From: Parachitinimonas caeni
GTDB lineage: Bacteria > Pseudomonadota > Gammaproteobacteria > Burkholderiales > Chitinimonadaceae
Direction of reading: 5' to 3'
Length of the DNA stretch: 64,000 nucleotides
Assembly (NCBI RefSeq): GCF_030129945.1
Contig: NZ_JARRAF010000001.1
Location: 1-64,000 of the forward strand
Shown: one piece after another, positions 17,595 through 31,182 of the stretch
How positions within the stretch are numbered: position 1 is the stretch's first letter
How the letters are laid out: each line of letters opens with the position of its first letter
The notes under the pieces: model-generated
Seen by the model: only the letters and a program-made list of their open reading frames with translations
Databases searched by the model: none
Told to the model about the DNA's origin: nothing
Made by a program: the position numbers and the translations under genes

Positions 17595-18530
17595 ATGTCC
17601 GTTCTCGTCTCGGGCTCAGTCGCTTACGACACGATCATGGTCTTCCAAGACCAATTCAAGAACCACATTCTCCCCGACAAGGTACACATGCTGTCGGTGT
17701 CGTTCCTGGTACCGGAACTACGTAGAGAATTTGGCGGCTGTGCCGGCAATATTGCTTACAACCTGAAGCTCCTCGGCGGAGAACCGCTGATCGTCGCCAC
17801 CGCCGGTCAAGACTTCGGCCCTTATTCCGAGCGCCTTGATCAGCTGGGCATCCGCAGTGATGCGATCCGGGTTCTGCCCGATTACTTCACGCCACAGTGT
17901 TTTATCACCACCGACGTGGCCGACAACCAGATCACCGCCTTCCACCCTGGCGCCATGGGCCGTTCGGATGAAAACAAGCCGGACCTCTCCGATGTCACCC
18001 TGGGTATCGTCGGGCCGGACGGTCTGCGGGGCATGCAATGCCGCTGCGAAGAAATGGCCGAGGTGAATATTCCGTTCATCTTCGATCCGGGTCAGGCCAT
18101 GCCCCTGTTTACTGGCGAAGAGTTGCTGGCCTGCATTCGTAGCGCCAGCTACCTCGCGGTCAACGACTACGAAGCCGAACTGATGCAGCACAAAACCGGC
18201 AAGACCATTGACGAGCTGGCCAAAGAGGTCAAAGCCCTGATCGTGACGCTGGGTGCCGAAGGTTCGCGCATTTACGCCGACGGCAAAGTGCTGGCCATTC
18301 CACCAGCCCCCGCCCGCGCTGTGGTTGACCCCACCGGCTGTGGCGACGCTTATCGTGCTGGCCTGCTGCATGGCATTACCCACGGCTGGGACTGGCATGC
18401 CAGTGGTCGTCTGGCCTCGTTGCTGGGTGCCATCAAGATTGCCGAGCGCGGTGCGCAGAACCACACCTTTACACCTGAGTCGCTGGCAGAGTCTTATCTG
18501 CACGCCTTTGGTGAGCGCTGGCCAGGCTGA
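17595..18530 (+). CDS. PfkB-family sugar/nucleoside kinase (adenosine kinase-like)
   Basis: A 311-residue ribokinase-fold enzyme. It starts with SVLVSGSVAYDTIM, the usual first strand of the family. The substrate signature EFGGCAGNIAYNLKLLGG is at about 46-63. The C-terminal ATP/anion-hole motif VVDPTGCGDAYRAGLLHGI is at about 245-263, with the catalytic Asp in GCGDAYR. It transfers phosphate from ATP to a sugar or nucleoside hydroxyl; the GG-AGN pattern and overall likeness favour adenosine kinase-like members, but the substrate cannot be fixed from sequence. GGAG lies about 12 bases before the ATG. It is monocistronic with a strong terminator. Confidence 0.88.
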   Translation: MSVLVSGSVAYDTIMVFQDQFKNHILPDKVHMLSVSFLVPELRREFGGCAGNIAYNLKLLGGEPLIVATAGQDFGPYSERLDQLGIRSDAIRVLPDYFTPQCFITTDVADNQITAFHPGAMGRSDENKPDLSDVTLGIVGPDGLRGMQCRCEEMAEVNIPFIFDPGQAMPLFTGEELLACIRSASYLAVNDYEAELMQHKTGKTIDELAKEVKALIVTLGAEGSRIYADGKVLAIPPAPARAVVDPTGCGDAYRAGLLHGITHGWDWHASGRLASLLGAIKIAERGAQNHTFTPESLAESYLHAFGERWPG

Positions 18531-18556
18531 TTCGACTGCCTGCCAATCCTGCAAAA

Positions 18557-18586
18557 AGCCGACGTATGCGTCGGCTTTTTGTTTTT
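18557..18586 (+). terminator. Terminator of the PfkB kinase gene
   Basis: An 8-bp stem AGCCGACG/CGTCGGCT (18557-18564 with 18569-18576), extended by A-T pairs, with a 4-base loop and a T-rich tail to 18586. It lies 27 bases after the stop codon. Confidence 0.92.
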
Positions 18587-18658
18587 CCGGCTTCCATTCA
18601 GCGTCCGCTGCGCCTCTACAGGTTTGGGCAGATCAAACACTTGATCTATAACAACCAC

Positions 18659-18680
18659 TAGGCTCTGTTGACGTTTGCTC
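18659..18680 (+). repeat. Dispersed CTGTTGACG repeat, single end
   Basis: TAGGCTCTGTTGACGTTTGC between the kinase terminator and the chemoreceptor gene. A weak partner (GGCAACAGCACC at 18693-18704) might be a degenerate opposite end. Confidence 0.65.
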
Positions 18681-18738
18681 CCAGAAAAAAATGGCAACAG
18701 CACCTCGAAATGTCAGTTAAACCACTTGGAGCTGAAGC

Positions 18739-20358
18739 ATGTTGAATTCGGTTCGCGGAAAAATACTGTTGGCCTACATGGTTGCGGCGGGCTTGGTGAT
18801 GATAGCCGCCATTTTTGGCATCTTTAGCCTCAAGTCGGGCATAGACCGCTTCCGAAACGATGTCGCTGCGATGTCGGATGCCCAGGTGGGCATTTTGCAG
18901 ATTCAGGTCGCATTCAAGACTCAGGTGCAGGAATGGAAAAATGTCCTGCTTCGTGGCAGTGACCCGGCCAAACTCGACAAATACTGGAAGGAATTCGAGA
19001 AAGAAGAAGCCAAGGTACAGGAAAGCGCCATGGCCTTGAGCAAGCAGTTGCCGGATGGACCCGCCCGACAGCTCGTCAATGATTTTGTCGCCGCCCATAA
19101 ACAATTGGGCACCGACTATCGTGCCGGGCTGGAAGCCTACAAGCAGGCCAGCTTTGATCACAAGGCAGGTGACGCCAAAGTCAGCGGCAAAGATCGCGCC
19201 CCGACCGAGTTTCTGACCAAATCCATCGACACCATCAGCAAAGACGCCAACACCATGCGGCAGACCGTCAGCCAGCAGGCTGGCAGTGCCATCATGCAGA
19301 GCATGATCGCCATGCTGGTCGCCTCGGTACTGGGTCTGGTTGGCTTCTATGTGCTGTTTAATCAGTGGGTCTGCATCCCGTTGACGGATGTTGCCCGCCA
19401 TCTTGAAGACATCACCCGTCGTAACGACTTCACTCATCGGATTGCCGTGAAAGGGCAAGATGAAATCGCCTCACTGGGCAGGGGGCTGAATGTCTGCATC
19501 GAGCGTATTCAGCAGGCCCTGAAGGAGATCGACAACGCCTCTGGCCACGTTACCGAAAACGCCCAGAACCTGTCGCAGGCCGCGCAACAACTGGCACAGT
19601 CCACCGACCAGCAAAGCGCCTCGGTGTCGAACATGGCCGCAGCGCTGGAGCAGATTTCCACCAGTCTGGCGCATACCGCCGAGAGCGCGGGCGATGCCCA
19701 CAAACAGTCCGATGCCTCAGGCGATCTTGCCAATCAGGGCAAGCAGGTGATTGATACCGCCGTTGCCGAAATCCGCGAAATCGCCCGCTCGGTCGAATCC
19801 ACCTCAAAAGACGTATATGAACTGGGCCAGCACTCCAACCAGATTTCATCTGTCCTGCAAGTCATCAAGGAAGTCGCGGACCAGACCAATCTGCTGGCCT
19901 TGAATGCCGCGATCGAAGCCGCGCGCGCCGGGGAGCAAGGCCGTGGGTTTGCCGTGGTAGCGGACGAAGTGCGCAAGCTGGCTGAGCGCACAGCCCATTC
20001 GACGGAGGAAATCCACAGCATGATGGACAAGATCCAGTCCAGCGTGCACACCGTTGTCGGCCAGATGAAGACCGTCGAAAGCAAGGTCACGACCTGTCAG
20101 GGCCATGCTGTGGAAGCCGAACAACTGATGACCGAGCTGCGCAACAAGAGCAGCCAGATCATCGGCGCCATTGGCGAAGTTTCCAGCGCGCTGAAGGAGC
20201 AAAGCTCGGCCAACCAGCTGCTGGCACGCAATGTCGAGTCGATCGCCCAGAGCGCCGAGGAAAACAGCAATGCCACCGCCACCGCCGCCGAACAGGCCCG
20301 ACAAGTTGATGGGCTGGCGGGGCGCATGCAGAGCATCATTGCGGGTTTTGTACTCTAG
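18739..20358 (+). CDS. Methyl-accepting chemotaxis protein
   Basis: A 539-residue chemoreceptor of the Tar-like plan. The first membrane segment is at about 11-31; a four-helix-bundle periplasmic sensor region follows (about 35-190); the second membrane segment is at about 192-213; a HAMP domain at about 215-270; and the long cytoplasmic coiled coil carries the highly conserved tip [41 protein letters not shown] at about 375-415. It signals to CheA/CheW, which are not in the window. It does not end in a CheR-docking pentapeptide. GGAG is present before the ATG. Its last codons run into a dispersed repeat, which supplies the TAG stop. The periplasmic solute-binding protein gene follows directly. 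Confidence 0.93.
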   Translation: MLNSVRGKILLAYMVAAGLVMIAAIFGIFSLKSGIDRFRNDVAAMSDAQVGILQIQVAFKTQVQEWKNVLLRGSDPAKLDKYWKEFEKEEAKVQESAMALSKQLPDGPARQLVNDFVAAHKQLGTDYRAGLEAYKQASFDHKAGDAKVSGKDRAPTEFLTKSIDTISKDANTMRQTVSQQAGSAIMQSMIAMLVASVLGLVGFYVLFNQWVCIPLTDVARHLEDITRRNDFTHRIAVKGQDEIASLGRGLNVCIERIQQALKEIDNASGHVTENAQNLSQAAQQLAQSTDQQSASVSNMAAALEQISTSLAHTAESAGDAHKQSDASGDLANQGKQVIDTAVAEIREIARSVESTSKDVYELGQHSNQISSVLQVIKEVADQTNLLALNAAIEAARAGEQGRGFAVVADEVRKLAERTAHSTEEIHSMMDKIQSSVHTVVGQMKTVESKVTTCQGHAVEAEQLMTELRNKSSQIIGAIGEVSSALKEQSSANQLLARNVESIAQSAEENSNATATAAEQARQVDGLAGRMQSIIAGFVL

Positions 20359-20371
20359 GCTCTGTTGACGT
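20356..20371 (+). repeat. Dispersed CTGTTGACG repeat forming the chemoreceptor stop codon
   Basis: TAGGCTCTGTTGACGT. Its first three bases are the stop codon of the chemoreceptor gene, so the repeat end abuts the coding sequence exactly. The similarity ends near 20371. Confidence 0.65.
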
Positions 20372-20426
20372 AAGGTTTGCAGATTGCGCGGGGCCGATCA
20401 TGATGGCCTCAGGCGGGAGCGCCATC

Positions 20427-21227
20427 ATGAGATACGCTGGGCTGCTGGCAGTGCTGCTGACCAACTTATCGCTGGCGGCAGCTCCAGAGCTGCCATCAAC
20501 CATCCGGCTCAGCAATGGCGAATGGCCGCCTTTTACCTCGGCGCAATTGCCGCACGGTGGCGGACTTAGCCGGATTGTCAGTGAAGCTTTTGCCAATGAA
20601 GGCTTTACCGTGCGCTACGAGTGGTATCCGTGGAAGCGGGCGCTGGAAATCGCAAAAGTGGTGTCTGTAGAAGGCACAGCGGGCTGGACACTATCGCCAG
20701 AACGGCAGCGCGACTTTCTGCACAGTGACCCGATTACCCAAGTGCGGGTGGTCTTCTTCAAACGCAGCAGCTTCCAATTCGACTGGACCGGCAAAGAGCA
20801 ACTGACGCGCTACAAGATCGGCATCACGCATGGTTATAACTACGGCGATGCCTATCTTGATCTGCTGGCCCGGCAGGCCCTCAAGCCTGAAGTCGATTAC
20901 ACCGATGAAGCCAATCTGACCAGCTTGGCAGCCGGGCGACTGGATTTGTTTCTGGTTACCCCGGAAGTCGGCCTGTATCTGGCCAATCGCCTGAATCTGC
21001 ACGGGCTGGATTACGCGAAAACCCCGTTGACGGCCGGCAGTAGCGTGCATCTGCTGGTCAGCCGGCGCCACCCGCAAGCCCGCAGCCTGCTGGAGCACTT
21101 CAATCGGGGTCTCGCCAAGTTGAAGGTTGCGGGCAAGATTGATGCATATCTGCAGGAGGCCAGCATCACGCCCACTCATGCCGATCCATCCAAGGTCGGC
21201 TCTGAACCGACAGTCAAAACCCCCTAA
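20427..21227 (+). CDS. Periplasmic solute-binding protein (SBP_bac_3 type)
   Basis: 266 residues from the ATG at 20427, which has GGGAG about 8 bases upstream. A signal peptide (RYAGLLAVLLTNLSLAAA) is followed by the type II binding-protein fold: IRLSNGEWPPFTSAQLP at the start of the mature protein, YEWYPWKRALEIAK, GWTLSPERQRDFLHSDPI and the hinge around TRYKIGITHGYNYGD. It resembles amino-acid-type binding proteins without an ABC permease or ATPase beside it. Such orphans often feed a chemoreceptor or a sensor kinase, and both kinds of gene flank it here. It converges on the REC-EAL gene with only 4 bases between. Confidence 0.82.
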   Translation: MRYAGLLAVLLTNLSLAAAPELPSTIRLSNGEWPPFTSAQLPHGGGLSRIVSEAFANEGFTVRYEWYPWKRALEIAKVVSVEGTAGWTLSPERQRDFLHSDPITQVRVVFFKRSSFQFDWTGKEQLTRYKIGITHGYNYGDAYLDLLARQALKPEVDYTDEANLTSLAAGRLDLFLVTPEVGLYLANRLNLHGLDYAKTPLTAGSSVHLLVSRRHPQARSLLEHFNRGLAKLKVAGKIDAYLQEASITPTHADPSKVGSEPTVKTP

Positions 21228-21231
21228 CGGC

Positions 21232-22419
21232 TCAGCCTCCTATTCGGCAAAAACGCTCGCAGAATTCGGCCAGCGGCAGTGGGCGGGCAATGTAATAGCC
21301 TTGCACCACTTCACATCCGGCTGCGGCAATCGCCTGCCATTCCGCTTCGGTCTCGACTCCTTCGGCAACGGTGGACAAGCCAAGATCTGCCGCCAAGCGC
21401 AAAGAGGATTCAACGATGGCGCGATTCTTGGGATGGCTGTCGATACCCCGGATAAAAGACTGATCAATCTTGAGCTCCGTGAACGGCACGGTGGCGAGTT
21501 GCTGCAGGCTGGAGAAGCCTGTGCCGAAGTCGTCAATCGACAGGCCGAAGCCTGCCAAGCGCAATCGGGTCAGCGTCTCCAGGCTGGCGGCCAGATTGGA
21601 AACCAGCCCGGACTCGGTCACTTCCAGCACCACCCGCTCGGGCGGCACCCCGGCACTGCGCACCCGCTGCTTCAATTCATCAACGAGATTGGTATCGACA
21701 AACTGATCCGGCGTGAAGTTGATCGACACCGACAAGGACAAGCCTTGCTGAATCCAGCTTGCCATCGCTTCCAGCGATGCCGCCAGAATGCACAGCGTCA
21801 GCTCATCCATCAGCCCATATTGTTCAACAGCCCCCAGAAAGCGGCCTGGCGAAACCAGGCCATGCTTGGGATGCTGCCAGCGCGCCAGCGCCTCGCAGCC
21901 TTTTAGCCGGCGGTGATTCACCGCCACTTTGGGCTGAAAGAAAGGCACAAACTCGCCATTGCTCAAGGCTGCCCGCAACTCGGCTTCAGCAATTGGTGCC
22001 TCGTGCTGTCGATGGGCGGGGGTGGCACTGCCAAAATCCAGCAGAAAGCCGTGCAGCATCTGGCCGAGTTGTTCTCGCGGAATCGGCTTGCCCACTCGCC
22101 CCAAAACCCTGATCGGGTGGGCGCGCGCCATCGTCTCGACCGCTGCCACCAGATTGTCTTCCAGGCTGCTGGTCAGGATGATGGCAGCAGCCAGCTGTTC
22201 GCTGGCCAGATGGCGGATAAATTCAATGCCGTCCATGCCTTCCATCTGCAGATCGCACAACACCACATCCACCGCCCCGGCCTGCCGCAATCGTTGCAGC
22301 GCTTCTTGCCCATCCGCCGCCTCCAGCACCTCGCTGGCGCCCAGGGCCTTGACCAGACTGACAGCCGCCAGCCGCTGAAACGGTTGATCTTCAAGTACCA
22401 GTAATCTGAGCGCCTGCAT
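21232..22419 (-). CDS. Response regulator with EAL domain (c-di-GMP phosphodiesterase)
   Basis: 395 residues: an N-terminal receiver domain (about 5-125) with phosphoacceptor Asp56 in LCDLQMEGMDG, and an EAL domain (about 145-390). The EAL signature GCEALARW has Glu176; EVTESGL, SIDDFGTGFSSL, ELKIDQSFIRG and AEGVE are present, so all metal and catalytic residues seen in active phosphodiesterases are intact. It should cleave c-di-GMP to pGpG when signalled by phosphorylation. The likely kinase is the large hybrid kinase upstream on the same strand, 131 bases away, although the ending of that gene and this start are not overlapped. Confidence 0.92.
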   Translation of the reverse strand: MQALRLLVLEDQPFQRLAAVSLVKALGASEVLEAADGQEALQRLRQAGAVDVVLCDLQMEGMDGIEFIRHLASEQLAAAIILTSSLEDNLVAAVETMARAHPIRVLGRVGKPIPREQLGQMLHGFLLDFGSATPAHRQHEAPIAEAELRAALSNGEFVPFFQPKVAVNHRRLKGCEALARWQHPKHGLVSPGRFLGAVEQYGLMDELTLCILAASLEAMASWIQQGLSLSVSINFTPDQFVDTNLVDELKQRVRSAGVPPERVVLEVTESGLVSNLAASLETLTRLRLAGFGLSIDDFGTGFSSLQQLATVPFTELKIDQSFIRGIDSHPKNRAIVESSLRLAADLGLSTVAEGVETEAEWQAIAAAGCEVVQGYYIARPLPLAEFCERFCRIGG

Positions 22420-22550
22420 GGTCTACCCTTTGTTTTTCCGCCCAACGCTTTGAAGTATAGGGCACCGCTACCCCGCACGACTGACACCAATGACTCCGGC
22501 GCTGCGGGCGTTTTGTCTGCGCGAGCAATACCGCAACATCGTCCAGAGCA

Positions 22551-27389
<4,839 letters not shown>

Positions 27390-27617
27390 GTACCGCTCCG
27401 CGCTTCCGGCCAACCAGGGTGGCTGGTGGTAATCCGGCCCAAGCATGCGCTATCAGCATAGTTGCCCACACGGCAGATCACCCGGACCAATGAACTGTCT
27501 GCAGGTCAGCCAGTCTTTTTTTCAGGGGTGCTGTTGGCATTGAGCAACCCGATGCATCGGGTTGTAAGAAATCGGGTGTCAGCCCGACCAACCCACATCC
27601 GTATCAGGAGCATCGCC

Positions 27618-28559
27618 ATGCCACGCCTGCATCTACCTCCCATTCCCGCTTCGGACATCACGCCGGAATCGCTTTATCTGACACGCCGGCAGTGGATGGC
27701 TGCTGCGGGTGCCGCAGCCGGTGGCCTGCTCTTGCCCGCAGGCACCGCCACCGCCGCTGAACCCGCCAGCCTCGGCAAGCTGATCAGCAGCCCGTTCAGC
27801 GTAGGGGATAGCCGCAACAGCTACGATCAGATTACCCAGTACAACAACTTTTACGAGTTTGGTACGGACAAATCCGACCCGGCTGAAAATGCTCACACCT
27901 TGAAGACGCGGCCGTGGACGGTCGAAATTGGTGGCGAAGTCCAGAAGCCACGCCGTTTCGACCTGGACGAGCTGCTGAAGCTGGCGCCATTAGAGGAGCG
28001 CGTGTATCGGCTGCGCTGTGTGGAAGGTTGGTCCATGGTGATCCCATGGGTTGGCTACTCGCTGGCCGAAGTCTTGAAGCGGGTTGAGCCAACCAGCCGG
28101 GCCAAGTTCGTCGAATTCACCAGCCTGGCTGCCGCCGACCAGATGCCGGGAGTACGCAGCCGGGTACTGGCATGGCCCTATACCGAGGGCCTGCGCATCG
28201 ACGAAGCCATGCACCCGCTGACCATGCTGGTCATGGGCCTCTACGGCAAGCTGCTGCCGAATCAGAACGGCGCGCCGATCCGCCTGGCCGTACCCTGGAA
28301 ATATGGCTTCAAGAGTGCCAAGTCGCTGGTGCGTATCCGTCTGGTCGAGCAGATGCCCCAAACCAGTTGGAACCGCGCGGCACCGAGCGAATACGGCTTT
28401 TTCTCGAACGTCAATCCGGAGGTCGATCACCCCCGCTGGAGCCAGGCCAGCGAGCGGCGCATCGGAGAATTTTTGAAGCGCAAGACCTTGATGTTCAACG
28501 GTTATGTGAACGATGTCGGCAAGCTTTACAGCGGGATGGACTTACGCAGAAATTTTTGA
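27618..28559 (+). CDS. msrP: Protein-methionine-sulfoxide reductase catalytic subunit MsrP
   Basis: A 313-residue periplasmic molybdoenzyme that repairs methionine sulfoxide in envelope proteins. A twin-arginine signal ([15 protein letters not shown], about 22-36) exports the folded protein with its cofactor. The molybdopterin cysteine is Cys134 in [24 protein letters not shown] and [16 protein letters not shown] are further family blocks. AGGAG lies 8 bases before the ATG; the open frame upstream to 27462 lacks coding features. The membrane heme partner MsrQ, usually the next gene, is missing: a terminator and a repeat element follow instead. Electrons must come from an msrQ elsewhere or another donor. 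Confidence 0.93.
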   Translation: MPRLHLPPIPASDITPESLYLTRRQWMAAAGAAAGGLLLPAGTATAAEPASLGKLISSPFSVGDSRNSYDQITQYNNFYEFGTDKSDPAENAHTLKTRPWTVEIGGEVQKPRRFDLDELLKLAPLEERVYRLRCVEGWSMVIPWVGYSLAEVLKRVEPTSRAKFVEFTSLAAADQMPGVRSRVLAWPYTEGLRIDEAMHPLTMLVMGLYGKLLPNQNGAPIRLAVPWKYGFKSAKSLVRIRLVEQMPQTSWNRAAPSEYGFFSNVNPEVDHPRWSQASERRIGEFLKRKTLMFNGYVNDVGKLYSGMDLRRNF

Positions 28560-28596
28560 GTCATAACACCGATTTTGACCGCTGGGCAGCGGCAGC

Positions 28597-28630
28597 ATAG
28601 GCGGAATGTTCTGCATTCCGCCTATTTTTT
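28597..28630 (+). terminator. Terminator of msrP
   Basis: A 12-bp perfect stem (28597-28608 with 28614-28625), a 5-base loop and a T run to 28630, about 40 bases after the stop codon. The dispersed repeat element begins 11 bases further on. Confidence 0.9.
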
Positions 28631-28640
28631 CGACCAGAAA

Positions 28641-28794
28641 TAGGCGCTGTTGACGTTTTATTTCCGGATCGCGCAGGGTCGAGTTTTGGGGCAGGGCGAG
28701 GCAGGGTGAGAGTAGTTTAGCGAGCTAAATAAGCGAACCCTAACGACGCCATGCCCCAAAACTCGATCCGGAAATAAAACGTCAACAGGGCCTA
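28641..28794. mobile_element. MITE-like inverted-repeat element (complete copy)
   Basis: A 154-bp non-coding element. The two ends are 31-bp inverted repeats with one mismatch (TAGGCGCTGTTGACGTTTTA and onward; the right end has TAGGCC). Each arm continues with a second matching block around AGTTTTGGGGCA (28683-28693 and its complement at 28752-28763), offset by a short insert on the left. The loop holds TTTAGC-GA-GCTAAA. The ends start and finish with TA, which could be a duplicated target. It encodes no protein and would fold into a long hairpin. The ends resemble those of IS elements, suggesting a MITE moved by a transposase encoded elsewhere. Confidence 0.75.
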
Positions 28795-28812
28795 GCACTT
28801 GGCACTACCCGA

Positions 28813-29301
28813 TCAATCCCCCTTGGCGATATGGCGCAGCGTATCGCCCGTCACCCGGCACAGCTGCCACTCCGGCAGGATCGTTGCCCCCAGCTTGCGA
28901 TAGAAACTCAGCGCCGGAGTGTTCCAGTCGAGCACCGCCCATTCAAAGCGCCCGCAACCACGAGTGATGGCCAAGGCGGCCACTCGCCGAAACAGTGCCT
29001 CGCCAATGCCATTGCGCCGATACTCGGGCAATACGAACAGGTCTTCCAGATACAAGCCAGGACGAGCCAGGAAGGTGGAAAAATTGTGGTAATACAGCGC
29101 AAACCCAACCGCTCGTCCCCCCACTTCTGCCAGCAAGGCCTCGGCAAAGCGACGCTCGCCAAACAGGTGTTCAGCCAATTGCTCGACACTACCACTCACC
29201 AGATGGGTCAGGCGCTCGTACTCGGCCAGTTCATAAATCAGCTGATGCAACGCCGTAGCATCTTCCTGGCAGGCTTCGCGGATGATGAAGTGTGGTGCCA
29301 T
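28813..29301 (-). CDS. GNAT N-acetyltransferase (diamine acetyltransferase-like)
   Basis: 162 residues. The GNAT fold is visible: the N-terminal IREACQEDATALHQLIYELAEYE helix, the beta4-beta5 region YYHNFSTFLARPGLYLEDLFVLPEYR and the acetyl-CoA loop RRNGIGEALFRR (Q/RxxGxG/A). The C terminus FEWAVLDWNTPALSFYRKLGA is typical of the family. The HNFSTF and LYLEDLFV blocks are shared with spermidine/spermine (SSAT-like) acetyltransferases, so a polyamine or thialysine substrate is plausible. The next gene on this strand, the thioesterase, lies 20 bases upstream and may be co-transcribed. Confidence 0.88.
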   Translation of the reverse strand: MAPHFIIREACQEDATALHQLIYELAEYERLTHLVSGSVEQLAEHLFGERRFAEALLAEVGGRAVGFALYYHNFSTFLARPGLYLEDLFVLPEYRRNGIGEALFRRVAALAITRGCGRFEWAVLDWNTPALSFYRKLGATILPEWQLCRVTGDTLRHIAKGD

Positions 29302-29321
29302 TGCCGTCTCCTGCCCCGAGA

Positions 29322-29798
29322 TTATTTGACTGCGTCTGATCCCGCATCGGCCCCTGAAGCAGCCGTTGTCGCTTCAAGCAGCTGCCGCAGGTTGGCCGGC
29401 AGCGCCATCGACTGCCCACTGCCATAGTCTACCCAGACGATGACAGCCTCCCCTTCCGCAGCGGCCTGTGTCGGGTCGGTTACCGACGCCAGCATGACGC
29501 GATGACCAAGGCTGAAACTCGATCGACCAATCCGCTTCACCCAAGTATCGACCCGGATGTCCGCCGGGTATACCAGCGGCTTGAAGAAATCACACTGCGT
29601 TGCCGCAAGGATCGGGCCGCTACTGGCATTCAGGCTGACCGGAAACCCGGCAGCCTCCAGCCAAGCCACACGGCTTTGCTCGAAATAGCGAAAGTAGAGG
29701 GTGTTATTTAGGTGCCCCAAGGCATCCATATCCCCCCAGCGCATGGGAAAGGTGTCACTGAACAGCAAGCATGAAGGCATGGCAATGTCAGTCTGCAT
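29322..29798 (-). CDS. Acyl-CoA thioesterase (YbgC/FadM-like hotdog fold)
   Basis: 158 residues from the ATG at 29798, which is preceded by TTGGAG. A TTG five codons upstream (29813) would also fit the frame but would cover that ribosome site. The 4-hydroxybenzoyl-CoA thioesterase signature is present: RWGDMDALGHLNNTLYFRYFEQSR (about 21-44), with the catalytic Asp in DMDALGH, followed by the long helix and the strand block YPADIRVDTWVKRIGRSSFSLGHRV. It hydrolyses acyl-CoA or acyl-ACP thioesters; the substrate is unknown. It is probably co-transcribed with the acetyltransferase downstream. Confidence 0.88.
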   Translation of the reverse strand: MQTDIAMPSCLLFSDTFPMRWGDMDALGHLNNTLYFRYFEQSRVAWLEAAGFPVSLNASSGPILAATQCDFFKPLVYPADIRVDTWVKRIGRSSFSLGHRVMLASVTDPTQAAAEGEAVIVWVDYGSGQSMALPANLRQLLEATTAASGADAGSDAVK

Positions 29799-30176
29799 AA
29801 GGACTCCAATCAATATACATGGCCGGATCGGACAGCGCGAACCCCATACAGGCTGTTGCGCATATCACATTGATATTGTTCGTATGTTTGACAATTTATT
29901 CAGAAAAACAGACAATATCAGTCTCCGCTAATTTCTATGGTCAGTTGCTGTTCAACTTTGCAGCTGATCAATCCCGGTCATTTCCGCGCTGCACTTTTGC
30001 TAGGTCGAAGTCTGATCCAAAGCTTTGTATTTTCTGGCGCTTAAAACAAACGATCCAAGATCGGCTTTGAAATGCGGTGTTGTTTGGGCTGTGCATGACT
30101 AAAAGTCATCAACATGCCCATATTGTTGAGATCGTGCCTGTTTGTAACGGCCAAGAAAATATTTATTTGGAATATC
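29799..30176. other. AT-rich gap between thioesterase and secreted protein
   Basis: About 380 bases, markedly AT-rich at 29860-29940. It must hold the divergent promoters of both neighbours. A small symmetrical motif ATGACT-AAA-AGTCAT lies at 30094-30108. No gene or RNA recognised. Confidence 0.5.
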
Positions 30177-31067
30177 ATGAAGTCATTCAAAAATACTGCC
30201 TTGCGCGGCCTGCTGGCCAGCGCCCTGATTTCTTCTTCGACCCTGGCACTGGCTCAAACTGCTGGTGAGGGCGAAAACACCCGCAACGGCTTTGCTGCCG
30301 CAACCGTTGCCGCGCCTGCCGCACCTGCCAACAATCTGTACCGCTTCGTCAACCGCGCAGGTATGGCGGAAGCCGGCCACCTTGGCCAATATCGCTGCCG
30401 TTACGACAACGGCCGCAACATCGACTTCAATATCAACATCACCGACACCACCATCGTCGAACGCTTCGAAGGCAAGCTGGAACTGGCAGTTTGGGACGTC
30501 GATGCCGACACCGAACACAACAATCCTGAAATCGACACCGTTTTCGTCAACGGTACCAAGGTTGGCGTCCTGTATGGCACCGATCAGGTTTGGGTCGTCA
30601 ACAGCTTCAATATCCCCAAAGGGGTACTCAAGCAAGGTGTCAACGCCATCCGTGTGACCGTGGATGACGGTATGGATACCCGCACTGGCAATGGTACCAA
30701 GTGGTGCTCGCAGATCGACTGGGCTGCCATCTCTTTGCCAGTCCCCACAATCAGCCGCAATCTGCAGATCAAGCAGGGCTGGATGACCCCGACCGTTGTT
30801 GAAGCAAACTCGACGATTCAGGTTTTTGCAGACGTAAACGGCAAGGATGTGGTTGAAGTCAAAGCCTATTACGATCTGGGCAACGGGCAGCCTTACGCGC
30901 TGGCAACGCTGAAGCCGACCGAATCCACCTCAACCTGGGGGGGGGAGTTCAAGCTGCCTTACATGCCGAACGGCCACTTTGGCAATTTCCGCATCATGGC
31001 GCGTGATTCCGCAGGCAATATCGCCTACTGGCCTGGTCTGAGCATTGTGCCCGCAGCCCCCAAGTAA
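30177..31067 (+). CDS. Secreted two-domain beta-rich protein, unknown function
   Basis: 296 residues from the ATG at 30177. A clear signal peptide (KSFKNTALRGLLASALISSSTLALA) is followed by a Gly/Ala-rich linker. A first domain (about 50-190) has the pattern of a galactose-binding-like jelly roll: KLELAVWDVDAD, DTVFVNGTKVGVL, NSFNIPKGVLKQGVNAIRVTVDDG and IDWAAISL. A second domain (about 195-290) looks Ig-like (STIQVFADVNGKDVVEVKAYYDLGNG, NFRIMARDSAGN). Two Cys (in YRCRYD and KWCSQ) could form a disulfide. No catalytic motif is seen. It may bind a surface or polysaccharide. The frame opens at 30114, but the signal peptide fixes the start. Confidence 0.65.
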   Translation: MKSFKNTALRGLLASALISSSTLALAQTAGEGENTRNGFAAATVAAPAAPANNLYRFVNRAGMAEAGHLGQYRCRYDNGRNIDFNINITDTTIVERFEGKLELAVWDVDADTEHNNPEIDTVFVNGTKVGVLYGTDQVWVVNSFNIPKGVLKQGVNAIRVTVDDGMDTRTGNGTKWCSQIDWAAISLPVPTISRNLQIKQGWMTPTVVEANSTIQVFADVNGKDVVEVKAYYDLGNGQPYALATLKPTESTSTWGGEFKLPYMPNGHFGNFRIMARDSAGNIAYWPGLSIVPAAPK

Positions 31068-31099
31068 GCATCCGCGTATCCGTTCGCTTCTGTGATGCG

Positions 31100-31128
31100 A
31101 AAGGGCTTCCCAATGGGAAGCCCTTTTT
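31100..31128 (+). terminator. Terminator of the secreted-protein gene
   Basis: A 12-bp perfect stem (31100-31111 with 31115-31126), 3-base loop and T tail, 33 bases beyond the stop codon. Confidence 0.92.
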
Positions 31129-31182
31129 GTTTGCTGTCAGGTCTCAACCAAACGCCATCGGATACGCAGCTCGCAACGAGAC

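Noticed and set aside
28641-28794. CRISPR or riboswitch origin for the hairpin element
   Set aside because: There are no spacers or repeated units, and it lies downstream of msrP, not in a leader. Inverted ends shared with other gaps fit a mobile element better.
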